From Myxococcota bacterium (GTDB lineage: Bacteria > Myxococcota_C > UBA6777): a stretch of 8,764 bases of DNA. The notes under the pieces are model-generated. The model searched no databases. It had not been told where the DNA came from and worked only from the letters and a program-made list of their open reading frames with translations. The stretch is from positions 1 to 8,764 of the forward strand of contig CAUJFU010000267.1 in NCBI GenBank assembly GCA_963169055.1, read 5' to 3'. How positions within the stretch are numbered: the first letter of the stretch is position 1; each line of letters starts with the position of its first letter. A program made the position numbers and the translations under genes. Below, one piece after another: positions 1 through 6,015 of the stretch.

Positions 1-307
1 TTGTTAGTACGACATCGGCTTTGGCCTATACATCGCGATTTGCGGGAACCAGTGTCTTTTTCCTACAAAACGATCGCTTGTCACTCGATCCGTTTGCTCT
101 CCCTTGATGCTCCCTTGACGACGCTCCACTCCAGACGACCAAAGGGGGACTCCCACGAGATCCGAAAGAAGCGTGGTTTCAAGACACCCACGCGGGAAAT
201 TTGCAACGCCTTCCAAGGCTTGTTAACCTTGGAGCGTAGCTTTTCCGCCAACCGTCCAGCGCGCTCTACGGACGAAAGCGCAACCCCAAAAGGACGAAGA
301 AAAAACG
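1..307. other. Left-edge region without a supported gene
   Basis: I see no protein here that I can support. Long open frames exist on both strands, but their translations are S/R/P-rich on the plus strand and show no recognisable motif on either, and the plus frame overlaps the carboxypeptidase gene out of frame. The stretch probably holds the 5' control region of the carboxypeptidase gene. It contains one 7-bp inverted repeat (listed separately) and a TTGACG at 115-120 without a good -10 partner. Confidence 0.5.
212..233. repeat. 7-bp inverted repeat upstream of dacB
   Basis: TCCAAGG (212-218) and CCTTGGA (227-233) are perfect inverted copies separated by 8 bases. The repeat lies 75 bases before the dacB start. 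It could be an operator half-site pair or a small hairpin in the leader. There is no T-run after it, so it is not an intrinsic terminator. A stem this short can arise by chance. Confidence 0.3.
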
Positions 308-1840
308 ATGGTGTCTCGGACCTTCTCTTCCTCATGGACGTATCGAACTCTCCTAATATCCGGCCTCTTGTGCGGTCTGTTTTTTTTCGCGCTGCCCCTC
401 CATTCCGCACCACCGCCCTCTCTCCAAGTCCTCCTTCCTGCCGTTCCTCCCATCAAAGACGACGCCCTCCAAACCCTCCAAAAAGAGATATCCCAGATCC
501 TTCGCGATCCCAAACTCCAAGGCACCTCCTTGGGTGTGTTGGTGGTCGACACCCAAGGCAAACACATCTTTTCCCACCAAGCCGAACAAACCTTGATCCC
601 CGCCTCCAATACCAAGATATTCACCATGATGAGCGCCCTCAAACACCTCGGCCCTCACTACCATTACGAAACAACCCTCCACAGCGACAACCCGATCGAT
701 GCCAAAGGCGTACTCAAAGGCAACCTCTACATCAAAGGCAGCGGCGATCCCAGCCTGCGTTCCGAAGAGCTTTGGCGACTTGCGCAGGATCTTGTGGGCC
801 TCGGTCTGCGCCGTGTGACGGGGCGCATCGTCTTTGATGACAGCTTCTTTGATCGACAATACTTCGGCGACGGATGGAAAGACCACAGCCACCACCGCTA
901 TCGCCCCTATGTTGCGGGAGTTGGCGCACTATCACTCAATTACAACACCCTGACGATCCATCTCCGTCCCAACGCGAAAGTCGGTGGAAAGCCCACCATC
1001 ACGATCGATCCATCCAGCTACTACATCAAGAAGATCGTCCACCAAGTCAAAACCACCGCACCACGCGGCAAAACCAACATCAAGATCAAAATACTCGCCA
1101 AAGGAAACCGTGATGAAGTCCATCTTTCGGGAGAAATCGCCCAAGATGCTCCTGCTTTTTCTCTCTGGCGTCGAGTCTCTGATCCCGGATGGTACACCGC
1201 TTTCACTTTTACAGAGTTGCTCTACCGCACCAAGATCCGCGTCAATCGCTGGCCCACACGCGGCACAGTCCCCCAAAAAGCGGGCCTCCTGCTCAAACAC
1301 AACTCTCCTCCGCTCAGCGTCCTTTTGCAGATCGTCGGAAAACAAAGCTCCAACTTCACCGCCGAACAGATCCTCAAAACTCTCGCTGCTGTGCAAAAAG
1401 AAACTCCGGGAACATGGGACAAAGGTCTCTCGATTGTCGCCGAAGATCTCCGTAGCATCGGCATCTTGCCCAATACATACTCCATGAAAAATGGCTCGGG
1501 CCTCGGACGCAGCAACCGCTTCTCTCCCAAACAGATCACCGCCGTTTTATTGCAACAACTCCAAGACCTCGATAGATGGGCCGAATACTTTGTGGCCCAA
1601 CCGATCGCCGCACGCGACGGCACGTTGCGTATGCGCATGAAAAAAACCCCCGCAGAAGGCCGACTCCGCGCTAAAACAGGCACCATCGACGGCGTTTCTT
1701 CACTTTCGGGCTACGTCTTCACTCAAGATCGACGGTTATGGATCGTCTCTATCCTGATGAACGGAAAAGTCAAACACAACAAACTCTTTCGCAAAGCACA
1801 AGACAAGATCTGCGCCCTGCTTGCCCAGTTCCAAGGCTAA
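308..1840 (+). CDS. dacB: D-alanyl-D-alanine carboxypeptidase/endopeptidase, PBP4 type (peptidase S13)
   Basis: This 510-residue exported penicillin-binding protein should trim D-Ala from stem peptides and/or cut D-Ala-mDAP cross-links in the periplasm. All three active-site motifs of serine penicillin-recognising enzymes are in order: SNTK (S100-K103, nucleophile and general base), SSN (S347-N349, the SxN motif followed by the family-typical AEQ) and KTG (K456-G458). The family signatures SGDPSL (145-150) and NGSGLGRSN (395-403) are also present. Residues 14-34 form a hydrophobic signal peptide ending HSA|PPP. The length is normal for DacB. I chose ATG 308 because it gives a complete signal peptide; the nearest Shine-Dalgarno-like run, AAAGGA at 289-294, is 13 bases away, which is loose. 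The stop is TAA, 113 bases before the lytic transglycosylase, so the two may be co-transcribed. Family and catalytic competence are well supported; the choice between carboxypeptidase and endopeptidase is not. Confidence 0.93.
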   Translation: MVSRTFSSSWTYRTLLISGLLCGLFFFALPLHSAPPPSLQVLLPAVPPIKDDALQTLQKEISQILRDPKLQGTSLGVLVVDTQGKHIFSHQAEQTLIPASNTKIFTMMSALKHLGPHYHYETTLHSDNPIDAKGVLKGNLYIKGSGDPSLRSEELWRLAQDLVGLGLRRVTGRIVFDDSFFDRQYFGDGWKDHSHHRYRPYVAGVGALSLNYNTLTIHLRPNAKVGGKPTITIDPSSYYIKKIVHQVKTTAPRGKTNIKIKILAKGNRDEVHLSGEIAQDAPAFSLWRRVSDPGWYTAFTFTELLYRTKIRVNRWPTRGTVPQKAGLLLKHNSPPLSVLLQIVGKQSSNFTAEQILKTLAAVQKETPGTWDKGLSIVAEDLRSIGILPNTYSMKNGSGLGRSNRFSPKQITAVLLQQLQDLDRWAEYFVAQPIAARDGTLRMRMKKTPAEGRLRAKTGTIDGVSSLSGYVFTQDRRLWIVSILMNGKVKHNKLFRKAQDKICALLAQFQG

Positions 1841-1861
1841 GCAACGCATCCAATACATACG

Positions 1862-1900
1862 CCTCTGTTTGCTTGAACGCACCTCTGTTCCTTGAACGCT
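1862..1900. repeat. Imperfect tandem repeat between dacB and the transglycosylase gene
   Basis: Two near-identical units lie head to tail at 1862-1880 and 1882-1899. Both begin CCTCTGTT and end CTTGAACG; they differ by one indel/substitution in the middle. The 8-mer CTTGAACG recurs in the spacer before the second lectin gene (5412-5419). TTGAAC resembles a -35 hexamer, but I see no convincing -10 partner, so the role is open. Confidence 0.45.
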
Positions 1901-1914
1901 CGCTCCCCCATACC

Positions 1915-1933
1915 CCCAACAGCGAAGGTTGGG
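1915..1933 (+). promoter_or_regulatory. Small leader hairpin before the transglycosylase start
   Basis: CCCAAC (1915-1920) can pair with GTTGGG (1928-1933) across a 7-base loop. It sits immediately before the AAAGGA ribosome-binding candidate (1935-1940), which is 13 bases from ATG 1954. Both plus-strand cell-wall genes thus show the same AAAGGA with a 13-base spacer. The hairpin could tune translation; with six base pairs it could also be chance. Confidence 0.25.
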
Positions 1934-1953
1934 CAAAGGAACCCAAGAACTCG

Positions 1954-4332
1954 ATGCAAAAGCTTATTTTTCCCATCTTCTTTCTCTTCTTGGGCCTAGG
2001 CTTCGCTCTGCCGCTCCCCCTCGAAGCCAAGCCCGACAACAACACTCCATCACCACAAGAAGATCACACCCCCAAACCACGCCCGCGCTCCACCAAACGC
2101 ATCGCCCGCGAACAAACCACCCCCAAAAAGCATCGCACTCAAAAGACCGCTCGCAAGCGCACAAAAAAGACCGCTCGCAAACGCACAAAAAAGACCGCTC
2201 GCAAACGCACTCAAAAGACCGCTCGCAAACGCACTCAAAAGACCGCCCGTTCCGTCTCTTCTGACGCTTCCGACTCTTCCGACAGCGAAGAGACGCCGAC
2301 GCCGCGCAGAAACAGACGCAACAAACACGCCCTTGCCATCGAAGATCAACACGCTCTGGATGCTGCTCTCAAAAAGATCGGCGTCCCCGCCCCAAGCACC
2401 CGTGCCTTACGAAACGCTGACTTTCAACTCCCCAAGCAACTCGGCGTCTTTCCCGTCCCTCTTCCAATTGCCGCTCGTGTTCGCTTTTGGCACCAAGTCT
2501 TCGGCGGTGCACAAAAAGCCGACGCCATCCTCTTTGATCCCCCCACGCGCATCATCCTCAAAGAACTCCCCACCCCGGGCGCAGAACTCTCCCCCACCGA
2601 AACACCCGCACAGCGCCGCATCAAAACCAACAAACGCCGCGAGATCAGCGCTGCCGCACTTCAAAACATCCGCACGCAACTCAAAGAACTCGCTGCACGA
2701 GAAGCCCGCGCTGAAGCCGATGCCATCGCCCAATCCCGCAACCGACAACGCGCCTGCCTCCAAGAACTCGACAAAAAACGCTTGCGCGCCATCTGCTGGA
2801 ACCTCGTGCGCTATCAGTCCGAAACCATCGACCGCACACGTTGGCATCACGCTTTCAAAGAGTTGCCCCCCTCAACACGACAGCTTTATCGCAAGATCCG
2901 CAAAGAACCTCGCTATCAAACTTCGGGCTGGCACAAGATGTTTCGCTATCTCGCCCGCACCAAGCTCTCTTGGCAAAGCAGCTACCGCCATTTCTTTCAA
3001 CACGGGTTGCGCATCGAACGCCGTTATCGCCCCCATATCCAAGCCACCCTCCGCAAAGCTGGACTCCCCCCCCAACTCTCCGCTCTCCCCTTTGTCGAAT
3101 CCATGTACAATCCATGGGTCCGCTCTTTTGTCGGCGCACTCGGTTTGTGGCAACTAATGCCCGATACCGCCAAAGAATTGGGCCTGTTCGTCCCTCCCCA
3201 AAACAAGTCCATCCCCCACCGCAAACTGGACGAACGCTTTGACCCGATCTTCGCAACCCACGCAGCATCGCGCTTTATCAAACTCTGCCGCCACTTTTTC
3301 CCCACCTCGTGGCCTCTTGCGATCACCTCCTACAATCAAGGCCCCGGGCGCATCCTCAACGAAGCTCGACGCCTCCAAACCAAAAAGCTCGACGTCATCA
3401 TCCAACGCTCCCGCAACCGTGGCTTCGGCTTTGATGGGCGAAACTTTTACGCCAAGTTCCTCGCTTCGGCTCTGCTCATCCACAACGATCAACGCGCCTC
3501 CCACCGCGCCCCTCAAAAACCCATCCGCTTCCGCGAACTCCTGTTGCCCGAACCCCTTTGGCTTGAGGATCTGCTCAAGCTCACACAACTCTCCAAAAAA
3601 ACTCTCGACCTCTACAATCCTATGTTGCGAAAATTGCTCGCTGACCCCGATCATCCCATCCCTGCGTATTTTCCGCTGCGCCTCCCCATCGAACGCTTCG
3701 CCTCGATCAAAGCAGCCCTCAAAAAACGCCAACACTCCGGCCCTTCCACCAAGATCCACACCACACAAAAGCGCGAAACGCCTTACCGCATCGCCAAACG
3801 CTACAACATCCCCCTCTCAGCGCTCCTCAAAGCCAATAGCCCATCCCTCACCAAAGCGCATCAGTCCGCGTTCTCCAAAGAACTCCAACAACGCAAAGCC
3901 TCCACCTCTCTCCCCCTCACCACCCTTTGCATCAAACAAAAAGATCGCAAGATCCCCTACAAGATCCGCTCCCTCGCTCGTAAGCATTGCCCCAAACCGC
4001 TCTCGCCCTCGCGCACCTTGCCTCCCCACATCACCCTCCGCATCCCTGCACAACGCCTTGCTTCCGCTTCCAACGCTCCCCTCACCACCTACCGCACCAA
4101 AGGCGGCGAACCCCTCGGATGGCTCGCTTGTCAAGTCTGCACCACTCCTTGGCAACTCCGCGCTCTCAACCCCGATATCCCCATCGGACGCCTCCCCGCA
4201 GGAAAATCCCTGCGCGTACCCTCTTGCCTTCGCGCACGACGCGCTCTCTTCTCTTCTTGTCGCGGCCTCCATTACGCTCGCTCCGCACCCAAGTCCCGCA
4301 AAAAACAACGTAAACGCCGCAAACGCCGCTGA
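1954..4332 (+). CDS. Secreted MltD-like lytic transglycosylase with LysM-like repeats and a basic tandem-repeat N-terminus
   Basis: This 792-residue protein should cleave the MurNAc-GlcNAc bond of peptidoglycan non-hydrolytically, in the periplasm. Residues 1-25 are a signal peptide (MQKLIFPIFF..., ending LEA) without a lipobox. Residues 41-100 are Lys/Arg-rich and contain about four copies of KKTARKRT, followed by an acidic Ser/Asp patch (101-113). The SLT/MltD domain spans roughly 350-510: PFVESMYNPW with catalytic Glu382, GALGLWQLMPDTA (394-406) and SYNQGPGRI (459-467). A LysM-like unit lies at about 601-628 (YRIAKRYNIPLSALLKANS). More divergent ones appear at about 668-698 and 712-757, and the tail is KKQRKRRKRR. 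The open frame extends back to 1738 inside dacB, but ATG 1954 is chosen because it begins the signal peptide. MltD-type enzymes pair this catalytic domain with C-terminal LysM modules; the long basic N-terminus is unusual. Catalytic family is secure; exact orthology to MltD is not. Confidence 0.88.
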   Translation: MQKLIFPIFFLFLGLGFALPLPLEAKPDNNTPSPQEDHTPKPRPRSTKRIAREQTTPKKHRTQKTARKRTKKTARKRTKKTARKRTQKTARKRTQKTARSVSSDASDSSDSEETPTPRRNRRNKHALAIEDQHALDAALKKIGVPAPSTRALRNADFQLPKQLGVFPVPLPIAARVRFWHQVFGGAQKADAILFDPPTRIILKELPTPGAELSPTETPAQRRIKTNKRREISAAALQNIRTQLKELAAREARAEADAIAQSRNRQRACLQELDKKRLRAICWNLVRYQSETIDRTRWHHAFKELPPSTRQLYRKIRKEPRYQTSGWHKMFRYLARTKLSWQSSYRHFFQHGLRIERRYRPHIQATLRKAGLPPQLSALPFVESMYNPWVRSFVGALGLWQLMPDTAKELGLFVPPQNKSIPHRKLDERFDPIFATHAASRFIKLCRHFFPTSWPLAITSYNQGPGRILNEARRLQTKKLDVIIQRSRNRGFGFDGRNFYAKFLASALLIHNDQRASHRAPQKPIRFRELLLPEPLWLEDLLKLTQLSKKTLDLYNPMLRKLLADPDHPIPAYFPLRLPIERFASIKAALKKRQHSGPSTKIHTTQKRETPYRIAKRYNIPLSALLKANSPSLTKAHQSAFSKELQQRKASTSLPLTTLCIKQKDRKIPYKIRSLARKHCPKPLSPSRTLPPHITLRIPAQRLASASNAPLTTYRTKGGEPLGWLACQVCTTPWQLRALNPDIPIGRLPAGKSLRVPSCLRARRALFSSCRGLHYARSAPKSRKKQRKRRKRR
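2143..2250 (+). repeat. 24-bp coding tandem repeat encoding KKTARKRT
   Basis: AAGACCGC recurs at 2143, 2167, 2191, 2215 and 2239, an exact 24-base period giving about four and a half units. Each full unit encodes one eight-residue block (K-[KQ]-T-A-R-K-R-T variants) in the mature N-terminus of the lytic transglycosylase. A degenerate related block (PKKHRTQ) precedes it. The near-identity of the units at DNA level suggests recent expansion by slippage or unequal exchange, so copy number may vary between strains. Confidence 0.85.
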
Positions 4333-4428
4333 TCGCCCTCCTTGCCCGCCGTTTCTTCGCTGCGGCTCCCCCTCTCCTGCCGCCTCTTCTTCACAACACG
4401 CCTTTTTTTTCGATCTTCTCAAAATCTT

Positions 4429-4458
4429 TTGAAAGGTTACCAGCCCCTTGCGTCTAAA
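4429..4458 (+). promoter_or_regulatory. Possible sigma70-like promoter for the first lectin gene
   Basis: TTGAAA (4429-4434) and TCTAAA (4453-4458) are separated by 18 bases and lie about 135 bases before the lectin ATG. The -35 candidate is part of TTGAAAGGTTAC, which recurs with one mismatch upstream of the second lectin gene. The -10 candidate matches the consensus only partly. If real, the transcript would carry a structured leader of roughly 130 bases. Confidence 0.3.
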
Positions 4459-4524
4459 GCCCCAAACAAGCAACGCGCTGCCTCCCCCACACCGCAGCGA
4501 GCAACGTTCAAAAACATCGTTCTC

Positions 4525-4568
4525 TTTGAGAGAGCTTTTCTCTCAAATCACACCAAACACGAGTTTGG
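4525..4568 (+). promoter_or_regulatory. Two consecutive hairpins in the leader of the first lectin gene
   Basis: Hairpin 1 pairs TTTGAGAGA (4525-4533) with TCTCTCAAA (4539-4547) across a 5-base loop. Hairpin 2 pairs CCAAAC (4553-4558) with GTTTGG (4563-4568) across the tetraloop ACGA. The ribosome-binding site follows 14 bases later. Neither is followed by a T-run, so they are not terminators. They may protect the mRNA or regulate translation; hairpin 1 could alternatively be a DNA-level operator. Confidence 0.45.
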
Positions 4569-4582
4569 CAACCTCAACACTC

Positions 4583-4588
4583 GGAGAG
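4583..4588 (+). promoter_or_regulatory. Ribosome-binding site of the first lectin gene
   Basis: GGAGAG lies 5 bases before ATG 4594. It fixes the start among upstream in-frame codons (the frame is open from 4342) and agrees with the signal peptide beginning MKRFLW. Confidence 0.7.
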
Positions 4589-4593
4589 TCAAC

Positions 4594-4956
4594 ATGAAAC
4601 GTTTCTTGTGGATCAGCCTCGCTTTCGCTGCGATCGCCCTCTTCAGCAATGAAGCTAAGGCCCAGCCCGTCGACAAAAACCAAATTCTCAACAAACGCCA
4701 AACAAACATCAAAATCAGCGAACGGCGCCAAAAAACCGACAAGCAACAAAACGCAAAACAAAAACAAAAAAACGTGAAACAAGCAAACGCAAAATGGTGC
4801 CTCCGCCCCGGTGACTACAACACTGGCCCCATCTTAAGCCAAGCATACGCTCAACTCTTTTGCCCCGGAGTCTGCGCACGCCAACGTTGTGCTTGGAGTG
4901 GCCACTGGAAAACCGTTATCCACAACAAAGTGTCCGCCTGTGGTTGCAGAAAATAA
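4594..4956 (+). CDS. Small secreted cysteine-rich protein with one MVL-type mannan-binding lectin domain
   Basis: The product is 120 residues. A signal peptide (1-23, ending AKA|Q) is followed by a Lys/Gln/Asn-rich linker (about 24-67) and a compact domain (about 69-118) with TGPI (77-80), CPGVC (90-94), C99, WSGHW (101-105) and a CGC end (116-118). This pattern matches the repeat of Microcystis viridis lectin and its bacterial relatives (AGP-[LVI]-W ... P ... W/F-x-G-x-W-x-T ... MSV). MVL itself binds the Man-GlcNAc core of oligomannose glycans and, as I recall, has weak activity on chitotriose. The six cysteines are likely disulfide-bonded in the periplasm or outside the cell. The paralogue at 5511-5918 has the same domain twice. 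Sugar target and role here are unknown. An alternative is a structurally similar but non-lectin secreted domain. Confidence 0.78.
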   Translation: MKRFLWISLAFAAIALFSNEAKAQPVDKNQILNKRQTNIKISERRQKTDKQQNAKQKQKNVKQANAKWCLRPGDYNTGPILSQAYAQLFCPGVCARQRCAWSGHWKTVIHNKVSACGCRK

Positions 4957-4984
4957 TCCCCCGCACCACAGCGATCAACATTCG

Positions 4985-5011
4985 AACATGTCCGTCTGCA
5001 ACTGCAAATAA
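4985..5011 (+). pseudogene. Remnant of an additional MVL-domain C-terminus
   Basis: In the frame ending at TAA 5009-5011 the sequence reads NMSVCNCK-stop, the expected end of an MVL-type unit (compare SACGCRK and AVCGCK in the two intact genes, and the MSV end typical of the family). It starts 28 bases after the stop of the first lectin gene. At DNA level it aligns to that gene's last codons with only transition differences plus one whole missing codon. Nothing of the rest of the domain is visible upstream. It is best read as the debris of a duplicated unit. Confidence 0.5.
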
Positions 5012-5320
5012 TCTCTTCCTCTCCCCTGAACAATCCTCTCCCCCAAACACCGATGTTTTCAACGCAGGTGATCGCCGATCTTTTCCGTTGGCTTCTGCGC
5101 AAAACATCGCGCCTCTTCTCCCTGATCCGCCCACATCCCTTCCTCACTCAAAAAACACAGGCACACCAAAAAACAAACCACTCCGCACCCTAAAAAATCT
5201 TTGAAAAAGGCATCAAGTTTTTTTCGACCCTCTCCGTTCTCCTTTCAACAGAAGACGCAAGAAATACCAAAAAATCTTTTTCTTTTTATTGGATCGGACT
5301 TACGCGGTTTGATTTGTCTG

Positions 5321-5337
5321 GTGGGGTTTCACCCCAC
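5321..5337. repeat. GC-rich hairpin GTGGGGT-TTC-ACCCCAC
   Basis: A perfect 7-bp stem closes over a 3-base loop. No T-run follows on either strand, so it is not a classical rho-independent terminator. It is embedded in unusually G/C-clustered sequence (5310-5370) unlike the surrounding genes. It could be one copy of a dispersed REP-like palindrome or an mRNA-stabilising structure; only one copy is present in this window. Confidence 0.5.
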
Positions 5338-5398
5338 ACCCCTAGAGCTTTGCCCCCTTGGCCCCGTGTTTGGCGAAGAGATCACTGTTTTTCAAACC

Positions 5399-5449
5399 AG
5401 CGACTCCGTCGCTTGAACGGTTACGAACGCAGGTTTTTTTGTCAACCGT
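5399..5449 (+). promoter_or_regulatory. Possible control region of the second lectin gene
   Basis: AGCGAC (5399-5404) pairs with GTCGCT (5408-5413) over three bases. It runs directly into TTGAACGGTTAC (5413-5424), which matches TTGAAAGGTTAC upstream of the first lectin gene at 11 of 12 positions. ACGGTT (5417-5422) is inverted as AACCGT at 5444-5449. I could not place a convincing -35/-10 pair. The shared 12-mer is the best hint of common regulation. Confidence 0.35.
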
Positions 5450-5496
5450 AAAACTCTTATTCGAGAGATATCACGTCTTTTTCACAACAGTACAAA

Positions 5497-5502
5497 AAGG
5501 AG
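5497..5502 (+). promoter_or_regulatory. Ribosome-binding site of the second lectin gene
   Basis: AAGGAG lies 8 bases before ATG 5511, a near-ideal Shine-Dalgarno arrangement. It selects this ATG over upstream codons of the same open frame (open from 5358), consistent with a signal peptide at the N-terminus. Confidence 0.85.
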
Positions 5503-5510
5503 AATCAACG

Positions 5511-5918
5511 ATGCGCACATTGGGATGGATGGGATTGGTTTATGCGGTCCTTTGTGGCTTTCCAAACCAAGCAAACGCAAGGTACTACGACGCTGGCCCC
5601 GTTTGGAACAAACAACATGCAAAGCTTGTTTGCCCCAACGTCTGTCAACAAAAACGCCTGTTTTGGGACGGTGATTGGATTAACATTATTTTGGGCCGCG
5701 CTTCGGTGTGTGGGTGCAGAAAATCCAACCCACCCCAAAACACTTCGAACCGCCAAACCTGCCTGCGTCCCGGGAAAAGAAAAACGCGGCCTATTTACCA
5801 CAAACAACACGCAAAAAAAGTCTGCCCTCGCGTCTGCCAAAAATACCGTTGCCGATGGGACGGCCATTGGCAAACCACTCTCTTCGGTACGATGTACGCC
5901 GTGTGTGGCTGCAAATAG
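5511..5918 (+). CDS. Small secreted protein with two MVL-type mannan-binding lectin domains
   Basis: The product is 135 residues with a signal peptide (1-23, ending ANA|R) and two tandem units. Unit 1 (28-69) has AGPVW, CPNVC (41-45), WDGDW (52-56) and SVCGC. Unit 2 (84-134) has CLRPG, RPIY, CPRVC (105-109), C114, WDGHW (116-120) and AVCGC. The two-unit layout is that of MVL, which is also about 114 residues of two tandem domains. The two units share the string KQHAK and most aromatic/Gly positions with each other and with the single-unit neighbour at 4594-4956, so all three came from one ancestor. Unit 1 lacks the first and fourth cysteines of the six-cysteine set found in unit 2. Expected role is binding an N-acetylglucosamine- or mannose-containing glycan outside the inner membrane; the target is unknown. 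The stop is TAG, and the next gene is convergent, 97 bases away. Confidence 0.8.
   Translation: MRTLGWMGLVYAVLCGFPNQANARYYDAGPVWNKQHAKLVCPNVCQQKRLFWDGDWINIILGRASVCGCRKSNPPQNTSNRQTCLRPGKRKTRPIYHKQHAKKVCPRVCQKYRCRWDGHWQTTLFGTMYAVCGCK
5784..5912 (+). repeat. Second MVL unit, intragenic repeat of 5592-5717
   Basis: Residues 92-134 repeat residues 28-69 of the same protein. Shared landmarks in order are KQHAK, VCP-x-VC, W-D-G-x-W, and V-C-G-C at the end. The copies are diverged at DNA level, so the duplication is old or selection has differed between the units. Confidence 0.75.
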
Positions 5919-6015
5919 AATTATTCGCAGGTGACCGCTGCCGAGCCACCGAGCTTTTTGCAGCCCTCCCACAAACAACGACAAAGAACGCCTGCTCCGC
6001 CCCGTCTTGGCGCGA

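Larger units (their letters stand above)
4333..4593 (+). other. Intergenic leader region before the first lectin gene
   Basis: There is no supported gene in these 261 bases. The first 90 bases are pyrimidine-rich and hold a T8 run at 4403-4410 without a clear stem before it, so no terminator can be claimed. The rest holds a promoter-like pair and two hairpins, listed separately, directly upstream of the lectin start. Confidence 0.5.
5012..5510. other. Spacer between the lectin genes, no intact gene
   Basis: Five hundred bases hold no ORF with recognisable protein character. The first half is C/A-rich and shows nothing clear beyond an AAAATCTTTGAAAAAGG block at 5194-5210 that resembles AAAATCTTTTGAAAGG at 4421-4436 before the first lectin gene. 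The second half (5270-5510) holds a T-rich stretch, two tight hairpins, a 6-bp inverted repeat and the ribosome-binding site of the second lectin gene. Confidence 0.5.

Noticed and set aside
4-216. 70-codon minus-strand ORF before dacB
   Set aside because: No recognisable motif, no clear ribosome-binding site, and it overlaps other equally open frames; composition alone explains it.
1-837. Open plus-strand frame running in from the left edge (278 codons)
   Set aside because: Its translation is S/R/P-rich low complexity, and it overlaps more than 500 bases of the motif-verified dacB gene in another frame, so it is a shadow of C-rich DNA.
1738-1953. Upstream extension of the lytic transglycosylase frame into dacB
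   Set aside because: The extension has no signal peptide or domain character, whereas ATG 1954 starts a textbook signal peptide; 103 bases of it would also overlap dacB.
4403-4410. T8 run after the transglycosylase gene as an intrinsic terminator
   Set aside because: I could not find a stable stem immediately before it; only weak partial pairings exist.
3239-4432. 397-codon plus-strand ORF inside the transglycosylase gene
   Set aside because: Out-of-frame translation rich in S, P and A and typical of C-rich antisense or shifted frames; the in-frame product has a clear catalytic domain over the same bases.
4860-5204. 114-codon plus-strand ORF spanning the end of the first lectin gene and the spacer
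   Set aside because: It overlaps the lectin out of frame, has no good start signal and shows no domain; the spacer fragment of interest (NMSVCNCK) is in a different frame.
5918-6015. Bidirectional terminator between the convergent second lectin and membrane-protein genes
   Set aside because: The 97-base gap is where one would be expected, but I see no stem followed by a T-run on either strand.
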